From: CAADGL01 sp964643885
GTDB taxonomy: Bacteria; Planctomycetota; Phycisphaerae; UBA1845; Fen-1342
Length of the DNA: 19,954 bases
Assembly: GCA_964643885.1 (NCBI GenBank)
Contig: CAZXUI010000082.1
Location: 1 to 19,954 of the forward strand
Direction of reading: 5' to 3'
Shown here: one piece after another, positions 1 through 7,339 of the stretch
Numbering within the stretch: position 1 is the stretch's first letter
Layout of the letters: every line of letters starts with the position of its first letter
Translations under genes and position numbers: made by a program
Notes under the pieces: generated by a model
The model's input: the letters and a program-made list of their open reading frames with translations, nothing else
Told to the model about the DNA's origin: nothing
Databases searched by the model: none

Positions 1-4
1 GGGA

Positions 5-232
5 CGCCCGCGCTCCCGCGTGTGCGGTGTCCGAATCAGAACCCGCCGCGCCCAGCGGCTGGCCGCTTGGCGACCGATTGACCCCGTGCTTGGCGCACGG
101 GGTTCTGATTGCGGGCGCCCCGCCCGCGCTCCCGCGTGCGCGGTGTCCGAATCAGAACCCGCCGCGCCAAGCGGCGGGACTGCGGACCGCGAGCGGACCC
201 CGTGCTTGGCGCACGGGGTTCTGATTGCGGGC
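5..232. repeat. Tandem 116-bp intergenic element, about two copies, built of alternating inverted hairpins
   Basis: The segment starting at 5 recurs at 121 and the one at 81 recurs at 197, so the period is 116 bp. Each copy holds an 11-base tag AATCAGAACCC (34-44, 150-160) and its reverse complement (100-110, 216-226). Each tag leads into a hairpin. Hairpin A is at 42-62 and 158-178; copy 2 has an 8-bp stem CCCGCCGC/GCGGCGGG with loop GCCAA. Hairpin B is at 81-103 and 197-219, with a 9-bp stem ACCCCGTGC/GCACGGGGT and loop TTGGC. B is an inverted relative of A with a different but still paired stem. The 18 bases between A and B differ between the copies. The layout resembles REP/BIME palindromic elements; that family assignment is inference. 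No protein reading is convincing here. Confidence 0.8.
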
Positions 233-235
233 GCC

Positions 236-260
236 CCGCCCGCGTTCCCCAAGCGGGCGG
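236..260. repeat. Isolated 8-bp perfect hairpin
   Basis: CCGCCCGC (236-243) pairs with GCGGGCGG (253-260) around a 9-base loop. It closes the repeat element on its right side. No T-run follows on either strand, so it is not a standard intrinsic terminator. The following bases 261-290 are an AT-richer island with a small inverted repeat, CATAA/TTATG (273-288). Together with 261-352, nothing here looks like a gene. Confidence 0.5.
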
Positions 261-315
261 TATAGAACGCAACATAATGTACCTTATGGGACCTTGAGCG
301 TATCCCGCGAGAATC

Positions 316-335
316 GGCCGAAAACCCCCTCGGCC
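316..335 (-). terminator. Possible hairpin after hisS
   Basis: On the minus strand, GGCCGA pairs with TCGGCC around an 8-base loop, 18 bp past the hisS stop codon. The loop is G/T-rich and no T-run follows the stem, so this is only a weak candidate for the transcript end of the ykgJ-hisS pair. Confidence 0.25.
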
Positions 336-352
336 CCGCCGGCCAGCCGCCC

Positions 353-1660
353 CTACGAACCCCCCAGCCCCAGCGCGGCCCGCGGATCGGCCCGCAGTGC
401 CCTGACCGACACCTCCGTCTGAGACCCATCCGACAGGTTCTTGACGACCACCGCGGCCCGGTCGGTGTATTCCTGCCCGACGATGACCGCCCGGCGGGCT
501 TCCCGCGCGGACGCCTGCTTGAGCTGCTTGCCGAGCGCCTGACGCTTGTAGGAACAGTCGACCGTCAGGCCCGCCCGGCGCAGAAGCATCGCCAGATCGA
601 GCACATTGTCGAACAGGCTCGCGTCGGCATCGATTACGAAGACGTCGAGCGCGTCGGCCAGCACCGGCAGCTTGTCCAGGTCGCGAAGCGCCTCCAGCAT
701 CGGTGCATCGCCGCAGCCGAAGCCGACGCCGGGAATCCGCGGCCCGTCCAGCATGCCGGTCAGATCGTCATATCGTCCGCCGCCGGCCAGCGCCCGCAGG
801 TCCCCCTTGCGGGCGTGCACCTCGAAGACGATTCCCGTGTAATAAGCCAGCCCGCGGACGATATGCGGGTCGAATTCGCAGTAGTCGGCGATGCCCAGCG
901 CCCGCAGCCGCTGCCAGAACTGCTCGAACTGCTCGGCGGCCGCCTCGCCGGCCGCGTCAGACCGCGCCCGCTCGAGGAATGCGTCCAGGGAGCGCTGCTC
1001 GAGCAAGTCACGAATCGCCGCCGGCGGCATGACCGCTCCGAAAGCCGCCGACCAGCGCCGGTCGAACTCCTCCGGCGGCAGGCGCTCCAGCCGGTCGATC
1101 AGCTCGAACGCCCCACCGGCCGCGGCGGGATCGATTCCGCAGGCGGCCAGCACGGCGCCCATGAGCGTGCGGCTGTTGACGCGGATGGCCGCGTGGCGCG
1201 GCGTGAGCCCGACGCTCTCGAGGAAGACGGCCATCACGGCCAGCAGCTCCGCGTCCGCGAGCGGATCGTCGACGCCGAGGATGTCGGCGTTCCACTGGAA
1301 AAACTCGCGCAGGCGGCCGCGCTGGGGCTTTTCGGCCCGGCACATGCGCGGGATGCTGAACCACTTGATGGGGCGCGGCAGTGCGCTGGCCCGGGCGGCG
1401 ACCATGCGGGCGAGCGTGGGCGTCATCTCCGGGCGGATGGCGAAGCGGCGCTCGCCCCGGTCCTTGAAATGAAAGAGTTCCGAGACGATCGCCTCGCCGC
1501 TCTTGAGAGTATAGAGATCCACGAATTCAAAGATCGGGCCCTCGTACTCGGCGAAGCCGAAGGCGCGCGAGGCCGCCCGCCACTTGTCGAACAGCCAGTT
1601 CTCGAGCCGCATGTCCTCCGGATACAGGTCGCGCATCCCCGGCGGCGCCTGGATCTTCAT
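353..1660 (-). CDS. hisS: Histidyl-tRNA synthetase
   Basis: Class II aminoacyl-tRNA synthetase of 435 residues, a normal length, that attaches histidine to tRNA-His in the cytoplasm. Family marks are present in order: N-terminal QAPPGMRDLYPEDM (4-17), RPEMTP (76-81), the motif 2 region ending GRLREFFQWNADILG (115-129), the histidine-binding motif RGLAYYTG (269-276) and GGGRYDDL (293-300), then a C-terminal anticodon-binding domain from about 335 (VIVGQEYTDRAAVVVKNL). The ATG at 1660 overlaps the TGA of the upstream cysteine-cluster gene (ATGA, 1657-1660), which supports both this start and translational coupling. The open frame continues upstream to 2266, but that part is a shadow of the neighbour. 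One oddity: motif 3 reads GVGFGCGDAPM (311-321), without the GLER-type arginine of the common form. Identification is secure. Confidence 0.97.
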   Translation of the reverse strand: MKIQAPPGMRDLYPEDMRLENWLFDKWRAASRAFGFAEYEGPIFEFVDLYTLKSGEAIVSELFHFKDRGERRFAIRPEMTPTLARMVAARASALPRPIKWFSIPRMCRAEKPQRGRLREFFQWNADILGVDDPLADAELLAVMAVFLESVGLTPRHAAIRVNSRTLMGAVLAACGIDPAAAGGAFELIDRLERLPPEEFDRRWSAAFGAVMPPAAIRDLLEQRSLDAFLERARSDAAGEAAAEQFEQFWQRLRALGIADYCEFDPHIVRGLAYYTGIVFEVHARKGDLRALAGGGRYDDLTGMLDGPRIPGVGFGCGDAPMLEALRDLDKLPVLADALDVFVIDADASLFDNVLDLAMLLRRAGLTVDCSYKRQALGKQLKQASAREARRAVIVGQEYTDRAAVVVKNLSDGSQTEVSVRALRADPRAALGLGGS

Positions 1661-2193
1661 CGCGCCGCCCCCAGCACCGGCAGCGGTACCCCGCGCACAT
1701 CGACCGTCGCACCTGCGTAGACCGAGCCCTCGCCCCCCCGCCGCGGCCGCAGCGGCGAGCCCAGCCGCACCTTCGGCCCGGGCCGCCCGGCGCCCCGCCC
1801 CGCCTTCCGTCCATTGCTCTTCGAGCCGCCGCCCCGCGTTCCCCGCCCGCGCGGGCCGTGCAGGCGGACGTACTCGTCCAGGTGCTCCGGGCAGGTGAAG
1901 TGCTGCTCCCAGCCGTAGTCGCCGGAGTGATAGTCGCAGTTGTCGGTCGAATACTCGCGGCAGATGCGCGGCCGCGTCTCGTAGATGCCGCAGCGATGAT
2001 CGTCCTGAAGGTGGCGGCAGTTGGTCGTCACGCAGATGTACCACTCGCCCTCTTCGACGAAGACGCTGACCCCCTCGTGCAGCAGGTACCAGCGGATGTC
2101 GTCGAAGTCGCTTCTCTTGCGCGGCTTTTCGATCGGCAGGGCGATGTAGCGGCAGCACATCGCCGTGCAGTGTTCGCAGAGGATTCCAGGCAT
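1657..2193 (-). CDS. YkgJ-family putative zinc/iron-chelating cysteine-cluster protein
   Basis: A 178-residue protein with ten cysteines. They include an N-terminal CEHCTAMCC (6-14), C54, the pair C59/C68 (NCRHLQDDHRCGIYETRPRIC, 58-78) and C86/C101. The pattern of an N-terminal CxxCxxxCC plus Cx8C followed by xRPxxC is that of the YkgJ/UPF0153 family, thought to bind metal; the biological role is unknown. Residues 112-160 are a Gly/Arg/Lys-rich low-complexity linker. I chose ATG 2193 because it begins at MPGILCEHC, the family's usual N-terminus, with GAGG about 10 bases upstream; an in-frame ATG at 2250 would add 19 basic residues. Its stop overlaps the hisS start by four bases, so the two form an operon. 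Confidence 0.85.
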   Translation of the reverse strand: MPGILCEHCTAMCCRYIALPIEKPRKRSDFDDIRWYLLHEGVSVFVEEGEWYICVTTNCRHLQDDHRCGIYETRPRICREYSTDNCDYHSGDYGWEQHFTCPEHLDEYVRLHGPRGRGTRGGGSKSNGRKAGRGAGRPGPKVRLGSPLRPRRGGEGSVYAGATVDVRGVPLPVLGAAR

Positions 2194-2251
2194 GCTCGCG
2201 GCCTCGTGTGAAGCGTTCGGCACGCGGCCTACCCGCGCGCGTGGCTTCAAC

Positions 2252-2275
2252 GCGTGAGGCGATCATACCTCACGC
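2252..2275 (-). promoter_or_regulatory. Perfect 8-bp inverted repeat around a TATGAT -10 candidate
   Basis: GCGTGAGG (2252-2259) and CCTCACGC (2268-2275) flank an 8-base centre. Read on the minus strand, the junction and centre contain TATGAT (2262-2267), a 5/6 match to the sigma70 -10 box, about 70 bp upstream of the ykgJ-like start. I see no good -35 box. The layout suggests an operator over a promoter for the ykgJ-hisS pair. Alternatively the hairpin could end the small upstream gene, although no T-run follows. Confidence 0.35.
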
Positions 2276-2334
2276 CGGCAGGGTCGTTCCACGCCGCCGG
2301 CCGCATCAATGCGCCGCCCGCACTCACCGCCGCC

Positions 2335-2529
2335 CTACGCCCCTGTGCCGCCGAGCCCGGCCAGCAGCAGGTTGAACGCCTGTGTGACGATGAAGGCCGT
2401 CACGGTCTGGGCGGTCGTGGTGGCGGCGAAGAATCCCGGCTCGATGCCGCCCAGGCAGGTGCTGAGTTGCAGCAGGTACGCGCCGGCCACGAGCACTCGC
2501 AGCCTGGGCCAGAATCCGGTTCGAGACAT
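2335..2529 (-). CDS. Small hydrophobic protein, function unknown
   Basis: A 64-residue product. It has a basic N-terminus (MSRTGFWPRLR), a hydrophobic stretch at about 11-23 that could be a signal peptide or membrane anchor, a single cysteine at 25 in LSTCLGG, and a second apolar stretch TVTAFIVTQAFNLLLAGLGG near the C-terminus. An ideal ribosome binding site (AGGGAG, 5 bases before the ATG) supports translation. Short proteins of this build (signal-like start, Cys-Leu-Gly, apolar tail) are, to my recollection, frequent in planctomycetes; I cannot assign a function. The cysteine context is not a clean lipobox because threonine precedes it. It lies between the repeat array and the ykgJ-like gene, same strand. 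Confidence 0.6.
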   Translation of the reverse strand: MSRTGFWPRLRVLVAGAYLLQLSTCLGGIEPGFFAATTTAQTVTAFIVTQAFNLLLAGLGGTGA

Positions 2530-2646
2530 CAGCGCTCCCTTCGTTGCCCGAGAAGATTCAGGCGATGACCCTGCCGGTACGAAAAGCCGCAGGCAGGTCG
2601 CTCAAATTCCTGCGAAACGCCGGCCGACACGTCGCGGCCGGTCGGA

Positions 2647-2910
2647 GACCGGTCATCCAGCACTGACCGGTCAGAGANNNNNNNNNNNNNNNNNNNNNNN
2701 NNNNNNNNNNNNNNNNNNNNNNNNNNNNNNNNNNNNNNNNNNNNNNNNNNNNNNNNNNNNNNNNNNNNNNNNNNNNNCCGGTCCCCCAAACCATGACCGG
2801 TCAGAGACCGGTCCCCCAAACCATGACCGGTCAGAGACCGGTCCCCCAAACCATGACCGGTCGGAGACCGGTCCCCCAAACCATGACCGGTCGGAGACCG
2901 GTCCCCCAAG
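2647..2910. repeat. 30-bp tandem repeat array rich in GACCGGTC palindromes
   Basis: Right of the gap there are four full 30-bp units (2778-2807, 2808-2837, 2838-2867, 2868-2897) and a partial one to about 2910; the last two differ from the first two by one A-to-G change. Each unit carries the 8-bp palindrome GACCGGTC twice, at alternating 11- and 19-bp spacing. Left of the gap (2647-2677) is one degenerate unit with an 18-bp spacing. The array sits in the 392-bp region between argF's stop and the small ORF. Because 30 is a multiple of three all frames stay open, but none looks like a protein. There are no unique spacers, so it is not CRISPR. Confidence 0.85.
2678..2777. other. Assembly gap of 100 Ns
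   Basis: Exactly 100 Ns fall inside the tandem repeat. A round length is the usual placeholder for a gap of unknown size, so the true number of repeat units is unknown. Confidence 0.98.
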
Positions 2911-2921
2911 CTCCCGGGCGC

Positions 2922-3866
2922 TCACTTCACATGGCCGAGCAACGCCAGCAGCAGCGCGTTCTGCGCGTGCATGCGGTTCTCGGCCTGGTCGAAGATGGCC
3001 GAGTTCGGCGTCCGCGACACCTCGTACGTGATCTCTTCGCCGTAGTGCGCCGGCAGGCAGTGCAGGATGATCGCCTCCGCGTCGGCCAGCGACAACAGCT
3101 CCTGGTTGATCTGGAATCCCTTGAAGCGCTCGCGCCGCTCGGCGGCCTCCTTCTCCTGCCCCATCGACGTCCAGACGTCGGTGTAGAGCACGTCGACGCC
3201 GCGGGCGGCCTGCTTCGGGTCGTTCATCACGGCCAGCCGGGCCGCGGTCGCGTGCGCCATCTGCTGCGCCTCTTCGAGGACGTCCGGCTGCGGCTCGAAT
3301 CCCGAGGGCGAGGCGATCGTCAGATGCATACCGACACGGGCGGCCCCAAACAGCAGCGAGTTGGCGACGTTGTTCCCGTCGCCGATGTAGGCCGCGCGGA
3401 GGCCCGCCAGCCGCCCCTTACGCTGATAGATCGTCTGAAGGTCGGCCAGAATCTGGCACGGATGCTCGAAGTCGCTCAGACCGTTGATGACCGGCACGGT
3501 GGCGTGGCGAGCGAGCTCCTCGACGATCTCATGCCCGAAGACGCGAGCCATGATCACGTCCACGTAACGCGACAGCACGCGGGCGATGTCCTCCGTGCTC
3601 TCGCGCTGCCCGAGCTGAATGTCGCTGGGCGACAGGTAGATCGCATGACCGCCCAGCCGCGTCATGCCCGCCTCGAACGAGACGCGCGTCCGCAGCGACG
3701 GCTTCTGAAAAATCATCGCCAGCGTGCGGCCGGCCAGCGGCGTGGCGTGCTGAAACGACTCCGGCCTGCGTTGCAGCCGCTCGGCCAGCTTCAGCAATTC
3801 CTCGATCTGCGGGCCGGTCAGGTCGCGCATCGAGACGACGCTCCGCCCGTGCAGTTCGGTCAGCAT
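2922..3866 (-). CDS. argF: Ornithine carbamoyltransferase
   Basis: A 314-residue enzyme, a normal family length. It joins carbamoyl phosphate to ornithine to give citrulline in arginine biosynthesis, in the cytoplasm. Visible marks: the carbamoyl-phosphate loop PSLRTRVSFE (56-65), HPCQ (135-138), DGNNVANS (163-170), the ornithine-side loop DVWTSMGQE (230-238), the catalytic-cysteine motif HCLPAHYGEE (269-278, Cys270) and FDQAENRMHAQNALL near the end. The SMG loop and DGNN separate it from aspartate and N-acetylornithine carbamoyltransferases. The start at 3866 has an AGGAGG 11 bases upstream. It is last in a same-strand cluster after cdsA, 77 bp away, and may have its own promoter at 3927-3954. 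Confidence 0.96.
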   Translation of the reverse strand: MLTELHGRSVVSMRDLTGPQIEELLKLAERLQRRPESFQHATPLAGRTLAMIFQKPSLRTRVSFEAGMTRLGGHAIYLSPSDIQLGQRESTEDIARVLSRYVDVIMARVFGHEIVEELARHATVPVINGLSDFEHPCQILADLQTIYQRKGRLAGLRAAYIGDGNNVANSLLFGAARVGMHLTIASPSGFEPQPDVLEEAQQMAHATAARLAVMNDPKQAARGVDVLYTDVWTSMGQEKEAAERRERFKGFQINQELLSLADAEAIILHCLPAHYGEEITYEVSRTPNSAIFDQAENRMHAQNALLLALLGHVK

Positions 3867-3926
3867 GGACGCCTGTTCCTCCTGGGACGGGCCGCGGCGA
3901 CGAATCGCTCTGCGCCCCTGCCGGGC

Positions 3927-3954
3927 AGTATAGCCGCCGCCGGCTATTCGCCAA
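3927..3954 (-). promoter_or_regulatory. Candidate sigma70-type promoter for argF
   Basis: On the minus strand, TTGGCG (4/6) is followed by a 16-bp spacer and TATACT (5/6). It overlaps the cdsA stop codon and would start transcription near 3920, about 55 bases before the argF ATG. This would allow argF expression separate from the upstream genes. Confidence 0.4.
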
Positions 3955-4909
3955 TTTGCGCCAGACGCGTCCAGAAGAACCACGCGGCCGGCGCCGCCAG
4001 CAGGGGCGAATCGAGAACATCCAGCACGCCGCCCATGCCCGGCAGCGAGCTGCCCGAGTCCTTCATCGCGGCGTCGCGCTTCAGCAAGGATGCGAACAGG
4101 TCGCCGGCGACCGAGACCGCCGCCATCAGCAGGCCGAAGAGGACCAGACTCGGCAAGGCCCCGAGCTGAATCCAGGGTATGCTGGGCACAGCGATATGCA
4201 GGTGATGCAGACCGTATCGCCCCAGCGCCAGGCCGACCGCGACCGAGCTGATCACCGCCACCAGCACGCCGCCCATCAGCCCCTCCCACGTCTTGCCGGG
4301 GCTCAGCCAGGCGATCAGCTTGGTGCGCCCGAATGCCCTGCCGACGAAGTACGCACCGACGTCCGTCATCTTCACGACGAAGACCGAGAACAGCAGCAGA
4401 GCGATGCCGCGCTCGCCGCCCAGCTCCATCCGCAGCTTCGTCAGATATCCGGCCAGCCCGCCGGCATAGAAGATGATCAGCAGCGTCGCCGCCAGGTTCA
4501 CCATGGCGTGCTCGGAGCGGCGATAGGCCGCCTGGAGAATGAACGCCAGCCCCAGCGCGATCGCCAGCCACATCATCCCCCACGACTCGTCGTACCACGC
4601 CGTCTCGGCGTGCAGGTTGAAGGAGATATACGGCCCGAAGACCAGCCCCGCGCCGAAGACATAGGCCACGACCGGGAACGGCCGGCAGTCGCCCGTCGCC
4701 CGGGCGAAGCGCAGCAGCTCGCGCGTCGCCAGCGTCGAGAACGCCAGCACGACCAGCGTGCACAGCAGCCCGCTCTGGGCCCAGCGGGCGATCAGGCCCG
4801 GCTTGGGCACCGACGCGGCCAGGCGCACCGACAGCCACGCATCGACGATCAGCACGCCGATGACCAGCAGCGCCAGAAAAGTTCCAACGAGCAATCGATG
4901 TTTCAGCAC
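3944..4909 (-). CDS. cdsA: Phosphatidate cytidylyltransferase (CDP-diacylglycerol synthase)
   Basis: Integral membrane enzyme that makes CDP-diacylglycerol from phosphatidate and CTP, the branch point of phospholipid synthesis. There are many hydrophobic segments throughout. The C-terminal signature is recognisable as SLLKRDAAMKDSGSSLPGMG followed by GVLDVLDS; the family pattern has HGG and DR where this has MGG and DV, a variation I regard as tolerated. The GTG start at 4909 (VLKHRLLVGTFLALL, 321 residues) puts the first membrane span at the N-terminus as in relatives. An in-frame ATG at 4996 would add 29 Arg/Ala-rich residues and leave 27 bp after uppS, so it cannot be excluded. Neither start has a strong ribosome binding site. 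Next to uppS it forms the common uppS-cdsA envelope-lipid pair. Confidence 0.9.
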   Translation of the reverse strand: MLKHRLLVGTFLALLVIGVLIVDAWLSVRLAASVPKPGLIARWAQSGLLCTLVVLAFSTLATRELLRFARATGDCRPFPVVAYVFGAGLVFGPYISFNLHAETAWYDESWGMMWLAIALGLAFILQAAYRRSEHAMVNLAATLLIIFYAGGLAGYLTKLRMELGGERGIALLLFSVFVVKMTDVGAYFVGRAFGRTKLIAWLSPGKTWEGLMGGVLVAVISSVAVGLALGRYGLHHLHIAVPSIPWIQLGALPSLVLFGLLMAAVSVAGDLFASLLKRDAAMKDSGSSLPGMGGVLDVLDSPLLAAPAAWFFWTRLAQIGE

Positions 4910-5023
4910 GTCAGTGCGCTCGCCGCGCGGGCAGCCGGCTCTGCTGGCCGCGGCGGACCGCACGCGCCGCGCACCCTCCCCGTCTGCCCGCACCATTACT
5001 GCATCATACGCGACAGGAATTGC

Positions 5024-5788
5024 CTAGACCGGACTGACCGCGCCATACCGCCGCTCTCGCTGGGCGAAATTCCGCAGGGCGTCATCCAGATGCTCGCGGT
5101 CGAACTCGGGCCAGCTCACCGGTGTCACGAACAGCTCCGCGTAGCTGATCTGCCACAGCAGGAAGTTGCTGATCCGCATCTCGCCGGCCGTGCGGATTAC
5201 CAGGTCCGGGTCCGGCAGGCCCGCCGTATCCAGCGAATCCGAGATGAGCTGCTCGTCGATCTGCTCCGGCTCGAGCCGGCCGGCACGCACCTGGTCCGCC
5301 AGCCGCCGCACCGCGTCGATGATCTCGCCCCGCGAGCCGTAGCTCAGCGCCAGACACAGCGTCATCCCGGTGTTGCCGCGGCTCAGCTCCTCGGTCCTGG
5401 TCAGCTCCTTGATCACGTGCGGCGGCAGGTCCGCACGCCGGCCGATCTGCCGCAGCCGGATGCCGTTTTCCATGATCTCGCCGCGCTCGGCTGCCAGATA
5501 ATGAGCACAGAGCGCCATCAGCGCCTCGACCTCCTCCGGCGGCCGCTTCCAGTTCTCGCTGCTGAAGCTGTAGAGCGTCAGGCACTCGATGCCGAGACTG
5601 GCGCAATAGCGGACGATCCGCCGGACGGCCTGCGTGCCGTGGCGATGGCCCTCGATCCGCGGCAGGCCGCGCTGCTTGGCCCAGCGGCCGTTGCCGTCCA
5701 TGATGATGGCGATGTGCCGGGGCAGTGCGCTGCGCGGCAGGCCGAGCACTTCCAGCGGATCGAGCGCCTCGCCGCGCGGCATGCTCAC
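5024..5788 (-). CDS. uppS: Isoprenyl transferase (undecaprenyl diphosphate synthase family)
   Basis: A cis-prenyltransferase of 254 residues that elongates farnesyl diphosphate with isopentenyl units to the polyprenyl carrier used in cell-envelope synthesis. All main family motifs are present: HIAIIMDGNGRWAKQRG (25-41, catalytic Asp31), the substrate-site GHRHG (47-51), TLYSFSSENWKRP (71-83) and DLVIRTAGEMRISNFLLW (195-212). The GTG start at 5788 overlaps the purA stop as GTGA (5785-5788); an ATG two codons later (5782) is an equally plausible start. The overlap implies co-transcription and coupling with purA. The exact chain length of the product cannot be read from the sequence. Confidence 0.96.
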   Translation of the reverse strand: MSMPRGEALDPLEVLGLPRSALPRHIAIIMDGNGRWAKQRGLPRIEGHRHGTQAVRRIVRYCASLGIECLTLYSFSSENWKRPPEEVEALMALCAHYLAAERGEIMENGIRLRQIGRRADLPPHVIKELTRTEELSRGNTGMTLCLALSYGSRGEIIDAVRRLADQVRAGRLEPEQIDEQLISDSLDTAGLPDPDLVIRTAGEMRISNFLLWQISYAELFVTPVSWPEFDREHLDDALRNFAQRERRYGAVSPV

Positions 5789-7095
5789 TCCTTCGCGCCG
5801 GTCAGAATCGTCTGCTCGCGGCCGGGCCCGACGCCGACGAGGAAGATCGGCGCCCCGACCCGTCGGCTGATCTCGTCCAGATAGGCGCGGGCCGCGGCCG
5901 GCAGCTCTTCGACCCGCCGGCAGTGGCCGATGTCCTCCTGCCAGCCCGGCAGCGATTCATAGACCGGCTCAACCTCATCGAGCATATACGTGTCCGCCGG
6001 CAGCGTGTTCAGCGTCTTGTCGCCCTTGCGATAGGCGATGCAGATCTTCAGCTCGTCGAGGCCGGAGAGCGTGTCCAGGTGCATCACCGCCAGGTGCGTC
6101 GGCCCGCTCGTGACGGCCGCGTAGGAGACCGCGACCGCGTCGAACCAGCCGCAGCGCCGCGGCCGGCCGGTGGTCGTGCCGAACTCCGCTCCGCGCGTGC
6201 GAATGGCCTCGCCGACCTGATCGTGCAGCTCGGTGGGCAGTGGTCCCGAGCCGACCCGCGTCGTATACGCCTTGACTACGCCGATGATGCTCTGCACGCA
6301 GGTCGGCGGCACGCCCGCGCCGCTGGACACCCCCCCTACTCCGCTGCTGGCGCTGGTGACGAACGGATACGTCCCATGATCGATATCCAGCAGAGCCCCC
6401 TGCGCGCCCTCGAAGAGGATTCGCTTGCCCGCCCGTGCGGCTTCATGCAGAACGGCGGACGTATCGCACACGTGCGGGCGAATCTGCTGGGCGAATTGCA
6501 CGTACTCGCTCGCGATCGCGTTCGCGTCGAGCGGCTCGCGGACGTCGTAGAGCGCGGCCATGTAGGCGTTTTTGTGCGCGACGATCTCCGCGACGCGCGC
6601 GCGAAAGCGGTCCGCGTTGAACAGCTCGCAGACACGGATGCCCCAGCGGCGCGAGACTTTGTCCGCGTAGCACGGGCCGATGCCGCGGGCCGTCGTGCCG
6701 AGCTTGCCGCCCGGCAGGGCCGCCTGCTCGGCGAGCTGATCCTGCCGCCGATGATAGGGAAAGACCAGGTGCGCCCGGTCGCTGACGCGCAGATTGTCGG
6801 CGACTTTCACACCTCGCCCCCGCAGCGACTCCACCTCGCCCAATAGCAGCGCCGGATCGATCACCGCCCCGCAGGTAATCAGGCAGGTCGTTTCGGGGTG
6901 CAGGATCCCGCTCGGAATCTGGTGCAGCGCGAACTTCTGGCCGTCGATCACGACCGTGTGGCCCGCGTTGGCCCCGCCGCTGTAGCGCACCACGAAATCG
7001 AAGCGCGGAACCAGAACGTCGACGACTTTGCCCTTCCCCTCGTCTCCCCATTGCAGGCCGACGACGCACGCGTTCCCCAGGTCCTTCACATCCAT
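5785..7095 (-). CDS. purA: Adenylosuccinate synthetase
   Basis: A 436-residue cytoplasmic GTP-dependent enzyme that joins IMP and aspartate to adenylosuccinate, the first committed step to AMP. Motifs: QWGDEGKGK (15-23, with the catalytic-aspartate position D18), GGANAGHTV (40-48, His46), GTTARGIGPCYADK, FEGAQGALLDIDHGTYPFVT and GTTTGRPRRCGWFD. Length is normal. It is the first gene of the minus-strand run purA-uppS-cdsA-argF and overlaps uppS by four bases. The ATG at 7095 has no strong ribosome binding site. A promoter candidate lies about 150 bp upstream (7246-7274). Confidence 0.97.
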   Translation of the reverse strand: MDVKDLGNACVVGLQWGDEGKGKVVDVLVPRFDFVVRYSGGANAGHTVVIDGQKFALHQIPSGILHPETTCLITCGAVIDPALLLGEVESLRGRGVKVADNLRVSDRAHLVFPYHRRQDQLAEQAALPGGKLGTTARGIGPCYADKVSRRWGIRVCELFNADRFRARVAEIVAHKNAYMAALYDVREPLDANAIASEYVQFAQQIRPHVCDTSAVLHEAARAGKRILFEGAQGALLDIDHGTYPFVTSASSGVGGVSSGAGVPPTCVQSIIGVVKAYTTRVGSGPLPTELHDQVGEAIRTRGAEFGTTTGRPRRCGWFDAVAVSYAAVTSGPTHLAVMHLDTLSGLDELKICIAYRKGDKTLNTLPADTYMLDEVEPVYESLPGWQEDIGHCRRVEELPAAARAYLDEISRRVGAPIFLVGVGPGREQTILTGAKE

Positions 7096-7245
7096 GCGGG
7101 CAGTTCCATTCGCTCATGGCGGCCGGCCGGAGTCGCTCCCCCACCTGCTCGCAGGCGGGTGCGGAAGGCGGAGCTTCCTGGCCGGGCGCGGTTACGGCTG
7201 GTGCGTAGCGAGTGCGGCGCGTGGCTCGACCGGCGCGCAGCCGCC

Positions 7246-7274
7246 CTTTTACCACCTGCGATCATCGCTGGCAA
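7246..7274 (-). promoter_or_regulatory. Candidate sigma70-type promoter for purA
   Basis: On the minus strand, TTGCCA (5/6) with a 17-bp spacer is followed by TAAAAG (4/6). Transcription would begin near 7239, leaving a leader of about 145 bases before the purA ATG. The rest of 7096-7339 is GC-rich, with one short GGCC-TTC-GGCC hairpin, and holds no convincing gene. Confidence 0.35.
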
Positions 7275-7339
7275 CGTGCGGCAGGCGACCCGCGGCCTTC
7301 GGCCCGCCGGGCGGCGGCTCGGGGGGTCGGAAGATTTGC

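Noticed and set aside
20..275. Small overlapping frames in the 5' repeat region
   Set aside because: Open on both strands only because of GC content and tandem duplication; palindromic repeat DNA explains the sequence better.
1661..2266. N-terminal extension of HisRS by 202 codons
   Set aside because: That stretch encodes the cysteine-cluster protein in another frame; HisRS begins normally at 1660.
2778..2910. CRISPR array
   Set aside because: Units are contiguous 30-bp tandem repeats with no unique spacers, and no cas genes are in the window.
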